Shown: piece by piece, positions 36,448 through 45,556 of the stretch
Layout: the number at the start of each line of letters is the position of its first letter
How positions within the stretch are numbered: the stretch's first letter is position 1
DNA from: Pseudomonas oryzihabitans
GTDB lineage: Bacteria; Pseudomonadota; Gammaproteobacteria; Pseudomonadales; Pseudomonadaceae
Assembly (NCBI RefSeq): GCF_024652905.1
Contig: NZ_CP102428.1
Coordinates: forward strand, 2,864,501-2,928,500
Direction: 5' to 3'
DNA: 64,000 nt
The notes under the pieces: generated by a model
Seen by the model: the letters and a program-made list of their open reading frames with translations, nothing else
Told to the model about the DNA's origin: nothing
Databases searched by the model: none
Translations under genes and position numbers: made by a program

Positions 36448-37497
36448 ATGACTCAGCTGTTCGAGCCGATCAAGATCGGCGCCCTGGAACTGCCCAACCG
36501 CGTCATCATGGCGCCCCTCACCCGCTGTCGCGCCGAACCGGGCCGGGTTCCGGGCGATCTGATGGTCGAGTACTACGTGCAACGCGCATCCGCCGGCCTG
36601 ATCATCACCGAGGCCACCTCGGTAGATCCCATGGGCGTGGGTTATCCCGACACCCCCGGCATCTGGTCCGACGCCCAGGTGGCCGGCTGGCAACGGGTGA
36701 CCACTGCCGTGCACAAGGCCGGTGGCCGCATCGTGCTGCAACTCTGGCATGTGGGCCGCATCTCCGACCCCCGCTACCTCGACGGCGAACTGCCGGTGGC
36801 GCCGAGCGCCATCGCCGCCCAGGGCCACGTCAGCCTGCTGCGCCCCAAGCGTGACTATGTCACCCCGCGGGCGCTGGAAACCGCCGAGATCCCCGGCATC
36901 GTCGCCGCCTATCGCCATGGCGCCGAGAACGCCAAGCGCGCCGGGTTTGATGGCGTCGAGGTCCACGGGGCCAACGGCTATCTGCTCGACCAGTTCCTGC
37001 AGAGCGACACCAACCAGCGTACCGACAATTATGGCGGCTCCATCGAGAATCGCGCCCGGCTGCTGCTGGAAGTGACCGATGCCTGCATCAATGTCTGGGG
37101 CGCCGATCGCGTCGGCGTGCACCTGTCCACCCGTGGCGACATGCACACCATGGGCGACAGCGACCCCGCCGCCACCTTCGGCCATGTCGCCCGCGAACTG
37201 GGCCAGCGCCAGGTCGCCTTCATCTGCATCCGCGAAGCGGCCGGCAGCGACAGCCTGGGCCCGGACCTCAAGGCGGCCTTCGGCGGCGTCTACATCGCCA
37301 ACGAGAAATTCGACAAAGCCAAGGCCAATGCCTGGCTGGACGAAGGCAAGGCCGATGCCGTGGCTTTCGGCGTGCCCTTCATCGCTAACCCGGACCTGCC
37401 GCAACGCCTGGAGCAGGATGCCCCGCTCAATGAGCCGCACCCGGATACCTTCTACAGCAAGGGCCCGGTAGGCTACATCGACTATCCGCGGCTGTAA
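36448..37497 (+). CDS. nemA: alkene reductase, Old Yellow Enzyme family (NemA/XenB-like)
   Basis: A 349-residue FMN-dependent ene-reductase that reduces N-ethylmaleimide, nitrate esters, nitroaromatics and activated alkenes with NADPH. The barrel start FEPIKIGALELPNRVIMAPLTRCRA, the substrate loop GRIVLQLWHVGRI and the FMN-site block GFDGVEVHGANGYLLDQF followed by TNQRTDNYGGS are the OYE hallmarks; the end GPVGYIDYPRL matches the XenB group. It is the last gene of the ArsR-MFS cassette. A terminator and then the palindromic repeats follow. Confidence 0.93.
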   Translation: MTQLFEPIKIGALELPNRVIMAPLTRCRAEPGRVPGDLMVEYYVQRASAGLIITEATSVDPMGVGYPDTPGIWSDAQVAGWQRVTTAVHKAGGRIVLQLWHVGRISDPRYLDGELPVAPSAIAAQGHVSLLRPKRDYVTPRALETAEIPGIVAAYRHGAENAKRAGFDGVEVHGANGYLLDQFLQSDTNQRTDNYGGSIENRARLLLEVTDACINVWGADRVGVHLSTRGDMHTMGDSDPAATFGHVARELGQRQVAFICIREAAGSDSLGPDLKAAFGGVYIANEKFDKAKANAWLDEGKADAVAFGVPFIANPDLPQRLEQDAPLNEPHPDTFYSKGPVGYIDYPRL

Positions 37498-37513
37498 TTT
37501 TCCCGCCGACAAG

Positions 37514-37540
37514 AAAAGCCCGCCGATTGGCGGGCTTTTT
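37514..37540. terminator. terminator after the alkene reductase gene
   Basis: AAAAGCCCGCC / GGCGGGCTTTT (37514-37524, 37529-37539) is an 11-bp stem with a GATT loop and flanking A and T runs. Confidence 0.93.
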
Positions 37541-37555
37541 CATGGGGATTCAGGT

Positions 37556-37640
37556 TTATCGCGGCCATGGGCCGCTCCTACGGTAATGTCTGAACCTGTA
37601 GGAGCGACTGCATCGGCGGACCGTCATGGCAGTGATGCCC
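37556..37640. repeat. REP-like palindromes (GCTCCTAC / GTAGGAGC)
   Basis: TTATCGCGGCCATGGGCCGC ending in TCCTACG (37556-37582) and CTGTAGGAGCGACTGCATCG (from about 37596) with a downstream CATGGCAGTGATG form two facing REP-like units. They resemble the unit at 16863-16897 and share the GCTCCTAC end common in Pseudomonas REPs. Confidence 0.6.
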
Positions 37641-37659
37641 CTAACGTCCCGGCATCAAC

Positions 37660-37755
37660 CGTAGGTTGGGCTGAGACGGTTTTATCGTCGAAGCCCAACA
37701 GTCATGGGCACGGCCCACCCATGTTGGGGTTCGCTGCGCTCAGCGCCAACCTACG
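37660..37755 (+). repeat. palindromic repeat family A, copy 2
   Basis: A 96-bp element: outer arms CGTAGGTTGG / CCAACCTACG, inner arms AAGCCCAACA / TGTTGGGGTT, left arm containing TGAGACGG and ATCGTCG, right arm TCGCTGCGCTCAGCG. It is a direct tandem partner of copy 3, 8 bp away, between the convergent alkene reductase and mutT/TMP-synthase genes. Confidence 0.92.
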
Positions 37756-37763
37756 TCAGGAGC

Positions 37764-37859
37764 CGTAGGTTGGGTTGAGACGGCTCCATCGTCGAAGCCC
37801 AACAGGCACGAGCCCGGTGCATCCCTGTTGGGCTTCGCTGCGCTCAGCGCCAACCTACG
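37764..37859 (+). repeat. palindromic repeat family A, copy 3
   Basis: A 96-bp near-copy of 37660-37755 in the same orientation; differences cluster in the central 25-nt spacer and the TGAGACGG-to-ATCGTCG region. Its last bases, CCTACG, contain the TAG stop codon (37855-37857, minus strand) of the adjacent fusion gene. Confidence 0.92.
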
Positions 37860-38802
37860 CCGGTGTAGGCCAGAACGCGCGGATCGCCGCCACGCCCTGG
37901 GCGCCGGCCTGCCAGGCGCCGGTGAGGTCGGCATCGCCCAGCCCTCCCAGCAGATAGGCCGGCAGGTTGCAGTCGGCTAGCAGTTGCTGGGCCTTGACCC
38001 AGCCCAGGGTCGGGGCGCCGGGGTGGCTGGCGGTGGGCATCACCGGCGACAGGGTGACGAAGTCCACCCCCATCTGCTGGGCGAGGGCCAGTTCTTCGGC
38101 GTCGTGGCAGGAGGCCGCCAGCAGGCGCTGTTCCGGAAAGGGTCGCCCATTGGGCGCATAACGACGCAGTTGCTCGGCGGTCAGGTGCCAGCCAGCCGCG
38201 GGGAAATCCCCCAGCCACTCCAGCGGACCTTTGAGCATCAGCTGGGCGCGGCCGGTGCAGAGCCCCTGGACGTCGCCGGCCAGGTCGCGGTACTGGGGAT
38301 CGAAGTTGTCCGGCGTGCGCAGCTGGACCAGGCGGATGCCGCTGTCCAGCGCTCGATGCAGGCCGTTGAGCAACTCCGCGGTGGTCAGCTCGCCGGGGGT
38401 GATGAGATAGCGGTCTGGCAGCCGCGCCGCCTGGACGATGGGTCGGTTGGCTGCGGGAAAGTCATAATCGAGCAGCGCGCGCGGGGCGACCCAGGCCAAG
38501 GGCTGGCCCTCGGCGCCGTGGGCGTCGCCGGTGAAGGCGTCCACCTGCCAGACGTCCAGCAGCACCGCCTGGTCGGGATAGTCGTGGCGGACCTGCAACA
38601 GCGGGCGGGCCGCAGTCACCCTGATGCCCAGCTCTTCGGCCAGTTCGCGTTCGAGCGCCACGGCCGGGGCCTCACCGGCCTCGACCTTGCCCCCCGGAAA
38701 TTCCCAGAGTCCGCCCTGGTGCTTGTGCGCGGGGCGTTGGGCGATAAGGATCTGCCCCTGGGAATTGCGAATCACCGCGGCAACCACATGCAGACGAGTC
38801 AT
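37855..38802 (-). CDS. Nudix hydrolase (MutT) / thiamine-phosphate synthase-like fusion
   Basis: A 315-residue two-domain protein. Residues 1-130 are a MutT Nudix domain (8-oxo-dGTP diphosphatase type) with the Nudix box complete: Gly38-x5-Glu44-x7-Arg52-Glu53-LAEELG. Residues 132-315 resemble TMP synthase ThiE (LVQLRTP, LLAASCH, VDFVTLSPVMPTASHPG, AYLLGGLG). The second domain is divergent and its activity is uncertain. The fusion is common in pseudomonads beside argJ and secA. Its stop codon falls in a palindromic repeat. It overlaps the upstream GST gene by 4 bp. Confidence 0.93.
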   Translation of the reverse strand: MTRLHVVAAVIRNSQGQILIAQRPAHKHQGGLWEFPGGKVEAGEAPAVALERELAEELGIRVTAARPLLQVRHDYPDQAVLLDVWQVDAFTGDAHGAEGQPLAWVAPRALLDYDFPAANRPIVQAARLPDRYLITPGELTTAELLNGLHRALDSGIRLVQLRTPDNFDPQYRDLAGDVQGLCTGRAQLMLKGPLEWLGDFPAAGWHLTAEQLRRYAPNGRPFPEQRLLAASCHDAEELALAQQMGVDFVTLSPVMPTASHPGAPTLGWVKAQQLLADCNLPAYLLGGLGDADLTGAWQAGAQGVAAIRAFWPTPA

Positions 38803-39437
38803 GCGCTCTGCTCCTCCGTTTCAGCCTCCGCCAACCAGCGCTGGAAGGCCGGCCAGGCGTAGATGGTTTCGACATAGGCGGCCGCCTCGGCCGACAGTTC
38901 CACCCCGTAGCTGCGGAAGCGGCTGGCGACCGGGGCATAGAAGGCATCGGCGATGGTCGGCGTACCGAACAGATAAGGGCCCTGCTGGCCATAGCGCTCG
39001 CGGCATTCGCGCCACAGGCGCTGGATGCGCTGGATGTCTTCCACCGCCTCGGCGGTGGTCGACTTCAGCCGCTGGCGGCGACGCAGGTCCATGGGCAGCT
39101 CGCGGCGCAGGGCGAGGAAACCACTGTGCATCTCGGCGCACAGGGCGCGGGCATGGGCGCGGGCCAGGGTGTCCGCCGGCCACAGCCCAGCGTCGGGATA
39201 GGCCTCGGCGAGATACTCGACGATGGCCAGGGAGTCCCAGATGGTGCCCTCTTCCAGCTTGAGCACCGGCACCTTGCCGGTAGGCGACTGGGCCTTGAGC
39301 AAGGCGCGGCTGTTGGGGGTATAGAGCGGGATCGATACCTCTTCAAAGGCAGCGCCGCTGAGCTCCATGGCCAGCCAGGCGCGTAGCGACCAGGAGGAGA
39401 AATTCTTGTTGCCGATCACGAGTTGCAGCTGGGACAT
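38799..39437 (-). CDS. glutathione S-transferase family protein
   Basis: A 212-residue GST of typical length. The N-terminal domain has the serine-type active-site segment GNKNFSSWSLRAWLAMELSG (Ser14/15), the TGKVPVLKLE cis-proline region and EGTIWDSLAIVEYLAE. Overlaps the mutT/TMP-synthase start by four bases (ATGA), so the pair is coupled. Conserved next to argJ-secA in pseudomonads. Substrate unknown. Confidence 0.9.
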   Translation of the reverse strand: MSQLQLVIGNKNFSSWSLRAWLAMELSGAAFEEVSIPLYTPNSRALLKAQSPTGKVPVLKLEEGTIWDSLAIVEYLAEAYPDAGLWPADTLARAHARALCAEMHSGFLALRRELPMDLRRRQRLKSTTAEAVEDIQRIQRLWRECRERYGQQGPYLFGTPTIADAFYAPVASRFRSYGVELSAEAAAYVETIYAWPAFQRWLAEAETEEQSA

Positions 39438-39519
39438 GCGGGGATTCCTCGAAACGATGCGGCCCGCGAGGACCGCCGCAGGTGCCCGCCGGAGCGGACG
39501 CCCAGGCGTCGGGTAGCCG

Positions 39520-40737
39520 TCAGGTACGGTACTCGGCGTTGATCTTCACATAGTCGTGGGAGAGGTCGGTGGTCCAGATGGTCTCGCTGTGGCTGCCGCG
39601 ACCCAGCTCGATGCGGATCTCGATCTCGGCCTGGGCCATGACCCGCGCGCCCTGCTCTTCGGTGTAGGTGGCCGCGCGACCGCCCTGCTGGCAGATCTGC
39701 ACGCCACCGAGGAAGACGTCGATCAGGCTGACATCCAGTTGGGGCACGCCGGCCCTGCCGACGGCGGCGAGGATGCGGCCCCAGTTGGGATCGGAGGCGA
39801 ACAGCGCGGTCTTGATCAGCGGCGAGTGAGCGACGGCGTAGCCGACGTCCAGGCACTCCTGGGCATTGCCGCCGCCATTGACCTGCACGGTGACGAACTT
39901 GGTGGCACCCTCGCCGTCCCGCACGATGGCCTGGGCCAGTTCGGCGAACACTGCGAACACCGCCTCGCGCAGCTGCTCGAAGGCCGCACCGCTGGGCTGG
40001 GCGATTTCCGCCATGGCCGCCTGGCCGGTGGCCACCAGCATGCAGCAGTCGTTGGTGGAGGTGTCGCCGTCAATGGTGATGCGGTTGAAGGAGCGATTGG
40101 CGGCATCGGCCAGCAGGTCCTGCAGCAGGCCCCGGGCGACCTTGGCGTCGGTAGCTACGTAGCCCAGCATGGTCGCCATGTTCGGCTTGATCATGCCCGC
40201 GCCCTTACTGATACCGGTCACGGTGACGGTGGTGCCGTCCACCTGGAACTGGCGGCTGGCGCCCTTGGGCAGGGTGTCGGTGGTCATGATGCCGGTGGCG
40301 GCGGCGGCCCAGTTGTCTTCGGCCAGGTCGGCCAGGGCAGCCGGCAGCGCAGCTTCGATCTTTTCCACCGGCAACGGCTCGCCGATCACGCCGGTGGAGA
40401 ACGGCAGCACCGCTTCCTCGCCGACGCTGGCCAGAGTCGCCAGGGTCTTGGTGGTGCGCTCGGCCGCGGCCAGGCCCGGCTGGCCGGTACCGGCGTTGGC
40501 ATTGCCGGTGTTGGTCAGCAGGTAGCGGACGGGGCCAGCGAAGCGCTGACGGGCGATGATGACCGGCGCCGCGCAGAAGGCGTTCAGGGTAAAGACCCCG
40601 GCCACGCTGGAGCCTTCGGCACAGCGCATCACCACCACATCCTTGCGCCCGGGGCGCTTGATGCCGGCAGAGGCGATACCGAGTTCGAAACCGGGAACCG
40701 GGTGCAGCGTGGAGAGCGGACCGAGACCGACAGCCAT
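39520..40737 (-). CDS. argJ: bifunctional glutamate N-acetyltransferase / ornithine acetyltransferase
   Basis: A 405-residue ArgJ that moves acetyl groups from N-acetylornithine to glutamate in cyclic arginine synthesis, and also makes N-acetylglutamate from acetyl-CoA. The autocleavage site is Ala188-Thr189 (KPNMATMLGY), giving alpha and beta chains with the new N-terminal Thr as nucleophile. The end ELGRGSHSETIWTTDLSHDYVKINAEYRT is canonical. ATG 40737 is chosen; upstream frame to 40836 is out of family. It follows secA after a terminator and precedes the GST. Confidence 0.95.
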   Translation of the reverse strand: MAVGLGPLSTLHPVPGFELGIASAGIKRPGRKDVVVMRCAEGSSVAGVFTLNAFCAAPVIIARQRFAGPVRYLLTNTGNANAGTGQPGLAAAERTTKTLATLASVGEEAVLPFSTGVIGEPLPVEKIEAALPAALADLAEDNWAAAATGIMTTDTLPKGASRQFQVDGTTVTVTGISKGAGMIKPNMATMLGYVATDAKVARGLLQDLLADAANRSFNRITIDGDTSTNDCCMLVATGQAAMAEIAQPSGAAFEQLREAVFAVFAELAQAIVRDGEGATKFVTVQVNGGGNAQECLDVGYAVAHSPLIKTALFASDPNWGRILAAVGRAGVPQLDVSLIDVFLGGVQICQQGGRAATYTEEQGARVMAQAEIEIRIELGRGSHSETIWTTDLSHDYVKINAEYRT

Positions 40738-40754
40738 GGGAAAACTCCAGTGAA

Positions 40755-40794
40755 AGAAAAGGAAACGCCGCGAGCGGAAAACCGGTCGCGGCGT
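40755..40794 (-). terminator. terminator between secA and argJ
   Basis: ACGCCGCGA (40765-40773) and TCGCGGCGT (40786-40794) form a 9-bp stem with an inner CCGGTTTTCCG; on the minus strand TTCCTTTTCTTTC follows, immediately before argJ's ribosome site. Confidence 0.85.
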
Positions 40795-40924
40795 GGAAAT
40801 CAGCCTTCCAGCGCCCGCCTCGCCCAGCCTGGGCAAAGGGCGCAGACAGCCTAGCGGGTGGAGTTTACAACCTGTCGGCGGCTATGCCGACCGGTTGCCG
40901 TCGCCGCGGCTGCCTGGGCAGGTC

Positions 40925-43666
40925 TCAGTCGAGCTTGCCGTGGCACTGCTTGTACTTCTTGCCGGAACCGCAGGGGCACGGCTCGTTGCGACCGATCTTC
41001 TGGTCGTTGCGCTGGGGCTGCAAGGGCACCACGGTGTCCTCGCCCTGCTCGTCCTCGAGCACCTCGGGGTCGACCAGCGAAGGCGCCTCGGCGTGCTGGA
41101 ACTGCATACGCTCGGCCAGGGCTTCGGCCTCGCGGCGCATGCGCTCCTCTTCCTCGACCGGATCCTCGCGGCGCACCTGGACGTGGGACAGCACGCGGAT
41201 GGTGTCGCGCTTGATGCTTTCCAGCAGCTCCTGGAACAGGGTGAAGGACTCGCGCTTGTATTCCTGCTTGGGGTTCTTCTGGGCGTAGCCGCGCAGATGG
41301 ATACCGTGGCGCAGGTGGTCCATGGTGGTGAGGTGGTCCTTCCAGAGGTCGTCGACCACCCGCAGCAGCATCTGCTTCTCGAAGTTGCGCAGGGCTTCGC
41401 GACCGGCCATGTCTTCCTTTTCCATGTAGGCCGCTTCGAGCTGCTCGAGGATCTTCACCCGCAGGGTGTCCTCGTACAGTTTGTCATCCTCGTCCAGCCA
41501 CTGGCCGATGGGCAGCTGCAGGCCAAAGACGCTGTACAGCTCGGCTTCCAGACCAGGGATGTCCCACTGCTCGGGTAGCGATTGCGGCGGGATGTGCTCG
41601 TTGATCACCTGGGTCAGGGTTTCCTCGCGGAAGCCCTTGATGGTGTCGCCGACGTCTTCGTTGGCCAGCAGGGTGTCGCGCATGTGATAGATCACCTTGC
41701 GCTGCTCGTTGGCCACGTCATCGTATTCCAACAGCTGCTTGCGGATGTCGAAGTTGCGGCCTTCGACCTTGCGCTGCGCCTTTTCGATGGCGTTGGTGAC
41801 CATGCGGTGCTCGATGGCCTCGCCGCCCTGCATGCCCAGGGCCTTCATGAAGTTCTTCACCCGGTCGGAGGCGAAGATGCGCATCAGGCTGTCTTCCAGC
41901 GACAGGTAGAAACGGCTGGAGCCCGGGTCGCCCTGGCGACCGGCACGGCCGCGCAGCTGATTGTCGATCCGGCGGGATTCGTGGCGCTCGGAGGCGATCA
42001 CATGCAGGCCCCCGGCGTCGATGACCTGTTTATGACGCGCCTGCCAGGCGGCCTTGATCGCGGCGATCTGCTCCTCGGTGGGATTCTCCAGGGCCGCGAC
42101 TTCTACTTCCCAGTTGCCGCCGAGCAAAATGTCGGTACCGCGACCGGCCATGTTGGTGGCGATGGTCACGGCACCCGGACGACCGGCCTGGGCGATGATC
42201 TCGGCCTCCCGTTCGTGGTACTTGGCGTTGAGCACCTTGTGCTCGATGCCGGCCTGGGTCAGCAGCTGGTCGACGTACTCGGAGCTCTCGATGGAGGCGG
42301 TACCCACCAGCACCGGACGGCCTTCGGCCTGGCACTGTTTCACGTCCTCGATGATCGCCTGGTACTTCTCGGCCTGGGTCAGGTAGACCAGGTCGTTGAA
42401 GTCCTTACGGGCGACCTCGCGGTGGGTCGGGATCACCAGCACGTCGAGGTTGTAGATCTGGCGGAACTCGAAGGCCTCGGTGTCGGCGGTACCGGTCATG
42501 CCACCGAGCTTGTTGTAGAGGCGGAAGTAGTTCTGGAAGGTGGTCGAGGCCAGGGTCTGGCTCTCGGGCTGGATCGGCAGTCCTTCCTTGGCCTCGATGG
42601 CCTGGTGCAGGCCTTCGGAAAGACGGCGACCCGGCATGGTCCGGCCGGTGTGCTCGTCGATCAGCAGTACCTGGTCCTGCTGGACGATGTACTCGACGTT
42701 GCGATGGAACAGGGTATGGGCGCGCAGACCGGCGAACACGTGGGTCAAGAGGCCCAGGTTGTGCGCCGAATAGAGGCTCTCGCCCTCGGCCAGCAGCCCG
42801 ACTTCGGTGAGCATCTCCTCGATGTACTGGTGACCCAGTTCGGTGATCTCCACCTGGCGGGTCTTTTCATCGATGGTGTAGTGGCCGACCTGGGTCGGAT
42901 TGCCTTCCTCTTCCTCGATGTGCTGCTGCAGACGCGGGATCAGCAGGTTGATCTTCTGATAGAGCTCGGAGCTGTCTTCGGCCTGGCCGGAGATGATCAG
43001 CGGAGTCCGGGCTTCGTCGATGAGGATGGAGTCCACCTCGTCGACCACCGCGAAGTTCAGCTCGCGCTGGTACTTCTCGGCCATGCTGAAAGCCATGTTG
43101 TCGCGCAGATAGTCGAAGCCGAATTCGTTGTTGGTGCCGTAGGTGATGTCCGAGGCATAGGCGGCGCGTTTCTCTTCCGGCGGCTGGAACGGCAGGATGA
43201 TGCCCACCGACAGGCCGAGGAATTCGTACAGCGGCCGCATCCAGTTGGCGTCGCGGCGGGCCAGGTAGTCGTTCACCGTGACCACGTGGACGCCCTTGCC
43301 GGACAGCGCATTGAGGTAGACCGGCAGGGTGCCCACCAGGGTCTTGCCCTCGCCGGTACGCATCTCGGCGATCTTGCCTTCGTGCAGCGCGGCGCCACCG
43401 ATCAGCTGGACGTCGAAGTGGCGCATGCCCATGACGCGCTTGCCCGCCTCGCGGACCACCGCGAAGGCTTCCGGCATCAGGGCATCGAGGGACTCGCCCT
43501 TGGCCACACGCTGCTTGAATTCCTCGGTCTTGGCGCGCAGTTGCTCGTCGCTCAGGGAGGCAATCTGGGATTCCAACGCATTGGTGGCCACCACGACCTT
43601 GCCTAGGCGTTTGACATCTCGTTCGTTCTTGCTTCCAAAGAATTTCTTCAACAAAGGCGCAAACAT
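40925..43666 (-). CDS. secA: preprotein translocase motor subunit SecA
   Basis: A 913-residue SecA, the ATPase that pushes unfolded proteins through SecYEG. Walker A is TGEGKT (104-109), the DEAD-like region [17 protein letters not shown] and the motif [15 protein letters not shown] and [20 protein letters not shown] are present. The C-terminal zinc-binding tail [17 protein letters not shown] (Cys897, Cys899, Cys908, His909) is complete. Start ATG 43666 gives the usual [11 protein letters not shown]; the upstream open frame was rejected. It is divergent from dciA, as in P. aeruginosa. Confidence 0.97.
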   Translation of the reverse strand: MFAPLLKKFFGSKNERDVKRLGKVVVATNALESQIASLSDEQLRAKTEEFKQRVAKGESLDALMPEAFAVVREAGKRVMGMRHFDVQLIGGAALHEGKIAEMRTGEGKTLVGTLPVYLNALSGKGVHVVTVNDYLARRDANWMRPLYEFLGLSVGIILPFQPPEEKRAAYASDITYGTNNEFGFDYLRDNMAFSMAEKYQRELNFAVVDEVDSILIDEARTPLIISGQAEDSSELYQKINLLIPRLQQHIEEEEGNPTQVGHYTIDEKTRQVEITELGHQYIEEMLTEVGLLAEGESLYSAHNLGLLTHVFAGLRAHTLFHRNVEYIVQQDQVLLIDEHTGRTMPGRRLSEGLHQAIEAKEGLPIQPESQTLASTTFQNYFRLYNKLGGMTGTADTEAFEFRQIYNLDVLVIPTHREVARKDFNDLVYLTQAEKYQAIIEDVKQCQAEGRPVLVGTASIESSEYVDQLLTQAGIEHKVLNAKYHEREAEIIAQAGRPGAVTIATNMAGRGTDILLGGNWEVEVAALENPTEEQIAAIKAAWQARHKQVIDAGGLHVIASERHESRRIDNQLRGRAGRQGDPGSSRFYLSLEDSLMRIFASDRVKNFMKALGMQGGEAIEHRMVTNAIEKAQRKVEGRNFDIRKQLLEYDDVANEQRKVIYHMRDTLLANEDVGDTIKGFREETLTQVINEHIPPQSLPEQWDIPGLEAELYSVFGLQLPIGQWLDEDDKLYEDTLRVKILEQLEAAYMEKEDMAGREALRNFEKQMLLRVVDDLWKDHLTTMDHLRHGIHLRGYAQKNPKQEYKRESFTLFQELLESIKRDTIRVLSHVQVRREDPVEEEERMRREAEALAERMQFQHAEAPSLVDPEVLEDEQGEDTVVPLQPQRNDQKIGRNEPCPCGSGKKYKQCHGKLD

Positions 43667-43900
43667 ATCGACTGGAATTCTTCCGCTGGAATGAGGGGAG
43701 CGAAACGGGCGGCAAGGCCTCTGCAGAGCCTGGCCAGACGCCTGGGCGCGGGGGTTGAAACCCGCGGTGTCCCGCAATGGTAATCGGGCATTCTACTCGG
43801 AAATGCCGATGAGGAAAGAACGACGGGCCCCTGGCCGCCAGGACGCCAGAGCGATCTGTTACCATCGGCGTCCTCTCTTCGCCCATCGCGAGTCCTGCGC

Positions 43901-44359
43901 ATGGCCTTTCGTCCGCTCAACGCCGTCGCTCCCGCTGCCCTGCTGCGCCAGGCCAAACCGCTCAAGGCGCTGTTTCGCGAGGCCGAGCGACTGGGTCGGC
44001 TGCAACAATTGCTGGAAGAGCAGCTGCAACCCGCTGCCCGCCCCCATTGCCGGGTGGCCAGCTGGCGCGAGGGCACGCTGCTGTTGGTGGTCAACGACGC
44101 CCACTGGGCGACGCGGCTGCGCTATCAACAGCGCCGTCTGCTCCGGCTGCTGCAACAGGCGCCGGAGTTCGTTGGCCTGACGCGTCTGCAGTTCAAGATG
44201 CAGCCGAGTCCCGGCGTCGCCACCCGCGCCCGGCCGGTGCGCCAGGTCAGCCAGGTGGGCGCCGACAGCCTGCGTGAAGTCGCGGCCGGGATCCGCGACC
44301 CCAAGCTCAAGGCCGCCCTGGAGCGGCTGGCCAGTCGCACCGGCCAGGTCGCGGACTAG
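43901..44359 (+). CDS. dciA: DciA family protein (DUF721), replicative helicase loader/regulator
   Basis: A 152-residue DUF721 protein. The KH-like core FREAERLGRLQQLLEEQLQPAARPHCRVASWREGTLLLVVNDAHWATRLRYQQRRLLRLLQ (about 25-85) is the DciA domain. DciA recruits or loads DnaB in bacteria lacking DnaC, established in Pseudomonas. A basic, disordered C-terminal tail follows. It is next to secA and divergent from it. It ends 3 bp from the convergent yjiA gene. Confidence 0.9.
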   Translation: MAFRPLNAVAPAALLRQAKPLKALFREAERLGRLQQLLEEQLQPAARPHCRVASWREGTLLLVVNDAHWATRLRYQQRRLLRLLQQAPEFVGLTRLQFKMQPSPGVATRARPVRQVSQVGADSLREVAAGIRDPKLKAALERLASRTGQVAD

Positions 44360-44362
44360 GCC

Positions 44363-45355
44363 TCAGGCCTTGGCCACCGCCCGCTCGAAGGCGGCGCGGA
44401 TGCGCTCTTCCGGCAGGTCCATGCCGATCAGCACCACACGACTTTCGCGCTCTTCGCCTGGGAGCCAGTCACGCTCCCAGTCGGCGGCATAGATCTGCTG
44501 CACGCCCTGGAACAGCAGGCGGCGGTCCTCGCCGGCGATATTCAGCAGACCCTTGTAGCGCAGCAGGTCACAGCCGAGGGTATCGAGCAGCATCTCCATC
44601 ACGCTGCTGATCTTGGCCTGGTCGAAGGGCCGGGACTCGCGGATGGCGATGGACTGGATGCGCTCGGTAAGGCTGACCGCTTCCGACACCGGCCGCAGCG
44701 GGCGGAACAGCGTCGGTGGCGCCAGGTCTTCGTCGTGCAGGTTGAAGCCGCGGATGTCCAGCAACTCCGCCAGCTCGATGCGGCCGTGGTCGACATGGCG
44801 AATCGGCGCGCGACGATTGATGCGTTGCAGGCGATTCTCCAGCGCCTCGACGGTCGCCGGTTCGGCCAGGTCGAGCTTGGTCAGCAGCAGGCGATCGGCG
44901 AAACCGATCTGCGCCTGCAGCAGCGGATCGCTCAGCTGCTCGCTGGCGTGGACGGCGTCCACCAGGGTCAGCACTCCATCGAGCAGATAACGCTCGCGCA
45001 GGAGGTCGTCGGTAAAGAAGGTCTGGGCCACCGGACCGGGATCGGCCAGGCCCGTGCATTCCACAACCAGGCGCTCGAAGTCCAGCTCGCCGCTGTCCAG
45101 CCGCTCCAGCAGCACGGTCAGGGCATAGGCCAGGTCCTTGCTGCCGGTGCAGCAGACGCAGCCGTTGGCCACCTTCATCAGTTGCACGGCACCGGCGTCT
45201 TCGAGCAATTCGCCGTCGACGTCCAGGGCGCTGAATTCGTTTTCGATCACGGCGATCTTGAGACCGTGCTCGGCTTGCAGGATGTGCTTGAGCAGGGTGG
45301 TCTTGCCGGCGCCGAGAAAGCCGGTCAGGACGGTGACGGGGATGGGTTCACGCAT
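44363..45355 (-). CDS. yjiA: CobW/COG0523-family GTPase YjiA
   Basis: A 330-residue P-loop GTPase of the CobW/YjiA metal-chaperone family. Walker A GFLGAGKTT is at 12-20 and the metal motif GCVCC at 64-68 (Cys65, Cys67, Cys68). The C-terminal CobW domain follows (about 220-330). It is the last gene of the cstA-yjiX-yjiA unit, the same order as E. coli btsT-yjiX-yjiA. Two hairpins, a terminator-like stem and the C2 repeat element, lie between it and yjiX. Role is probably metal delivery, target unknown. Confidence 0.93.
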   Translation of the reverse strand: MREPIPVTVLTGFLGAGKTTLLKHILQAEHGLKIAVIENEFSALDVDGELLEDAGAVQLMKVANGCVCCTGSKDLAYALTVLLERLDSGELDFERLVVECTGLADPGPVAQTFFTDDLLRERYLLDGVLTLVDAVHASEQLSDPLLQAQIGFADRLLLTKLDLAEPATVEALENRLQRINRRAPIRHVDHGRIELAELLDIRGFNLHDEDLAPPTLFRPLRPVSEAVSLTERIQSIAIRESRPFDQAKISSVMEMLLDTLGCDLLRYKGLLNIAGEDRRLLFQGVQQIYAADWERDWLPGEERESRVVLIGMDLPEERIRAAFERAVAKA

Positions 45356-45375
45356 GGGAAACTCCAGACAGAAAG

Positions 45376-45398
45376 AGGCCGGGCTTGGAGCCCGGCCT
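45376..45398 (-). terminator. terminator-like hairpin just before yjiA
   Basis: AGGCCGGGCT / AGCCCGGCCT (45376-45385, 45389-45398) forms a perfect 10-bp stem with a 3-nt loop; on the minus strand CTTTCTGTCTGG follows, 20 bp before the yjiA ATG. It should cut readthrough from cstA-yjiX into yjiA unless controlled. Confidence 0.7.
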
Positions 45399-45543
45399 TA
45401 GAACCTGCTCACGATCTCGCGAGCTAGAGACAAACAAGGCGAAAATGGCTGAGGAAGCGGAGTTTACGAGTGGTAAATGAGCATTCCGAAGGCATTTTCA
45501 ACGCCGTTTGGCCGACGCGCAGCAGATCGTGAACAGGTTCTTA
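45399..45543. repeat. long hairpin element with invariant 40-nt core, copy C2
   Basis: About 145 bp. Outer arms AGAACCTGCTCACGATCT (45400-45417) and AGATCGTGAACAGGTTCT (45524-45541) pair with one mismatch, and an inner stem GAAAATGGCT / AGGCATTTTC pairs around 45441-45450 and 45490-45499. The core 45450-45489 is identical to 18295-18334 on the other strand. It lies inside an operon, between yjiX and yjiA. Confidence 0.9.
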
Positions 45544-45556
45544 GGGTGATCCTGGG

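Noticed and set aside
41582-43606. A 674-codon open frame antisense to secA
   Set aside because: Composition of an antisense shadow and no recognisable motif.
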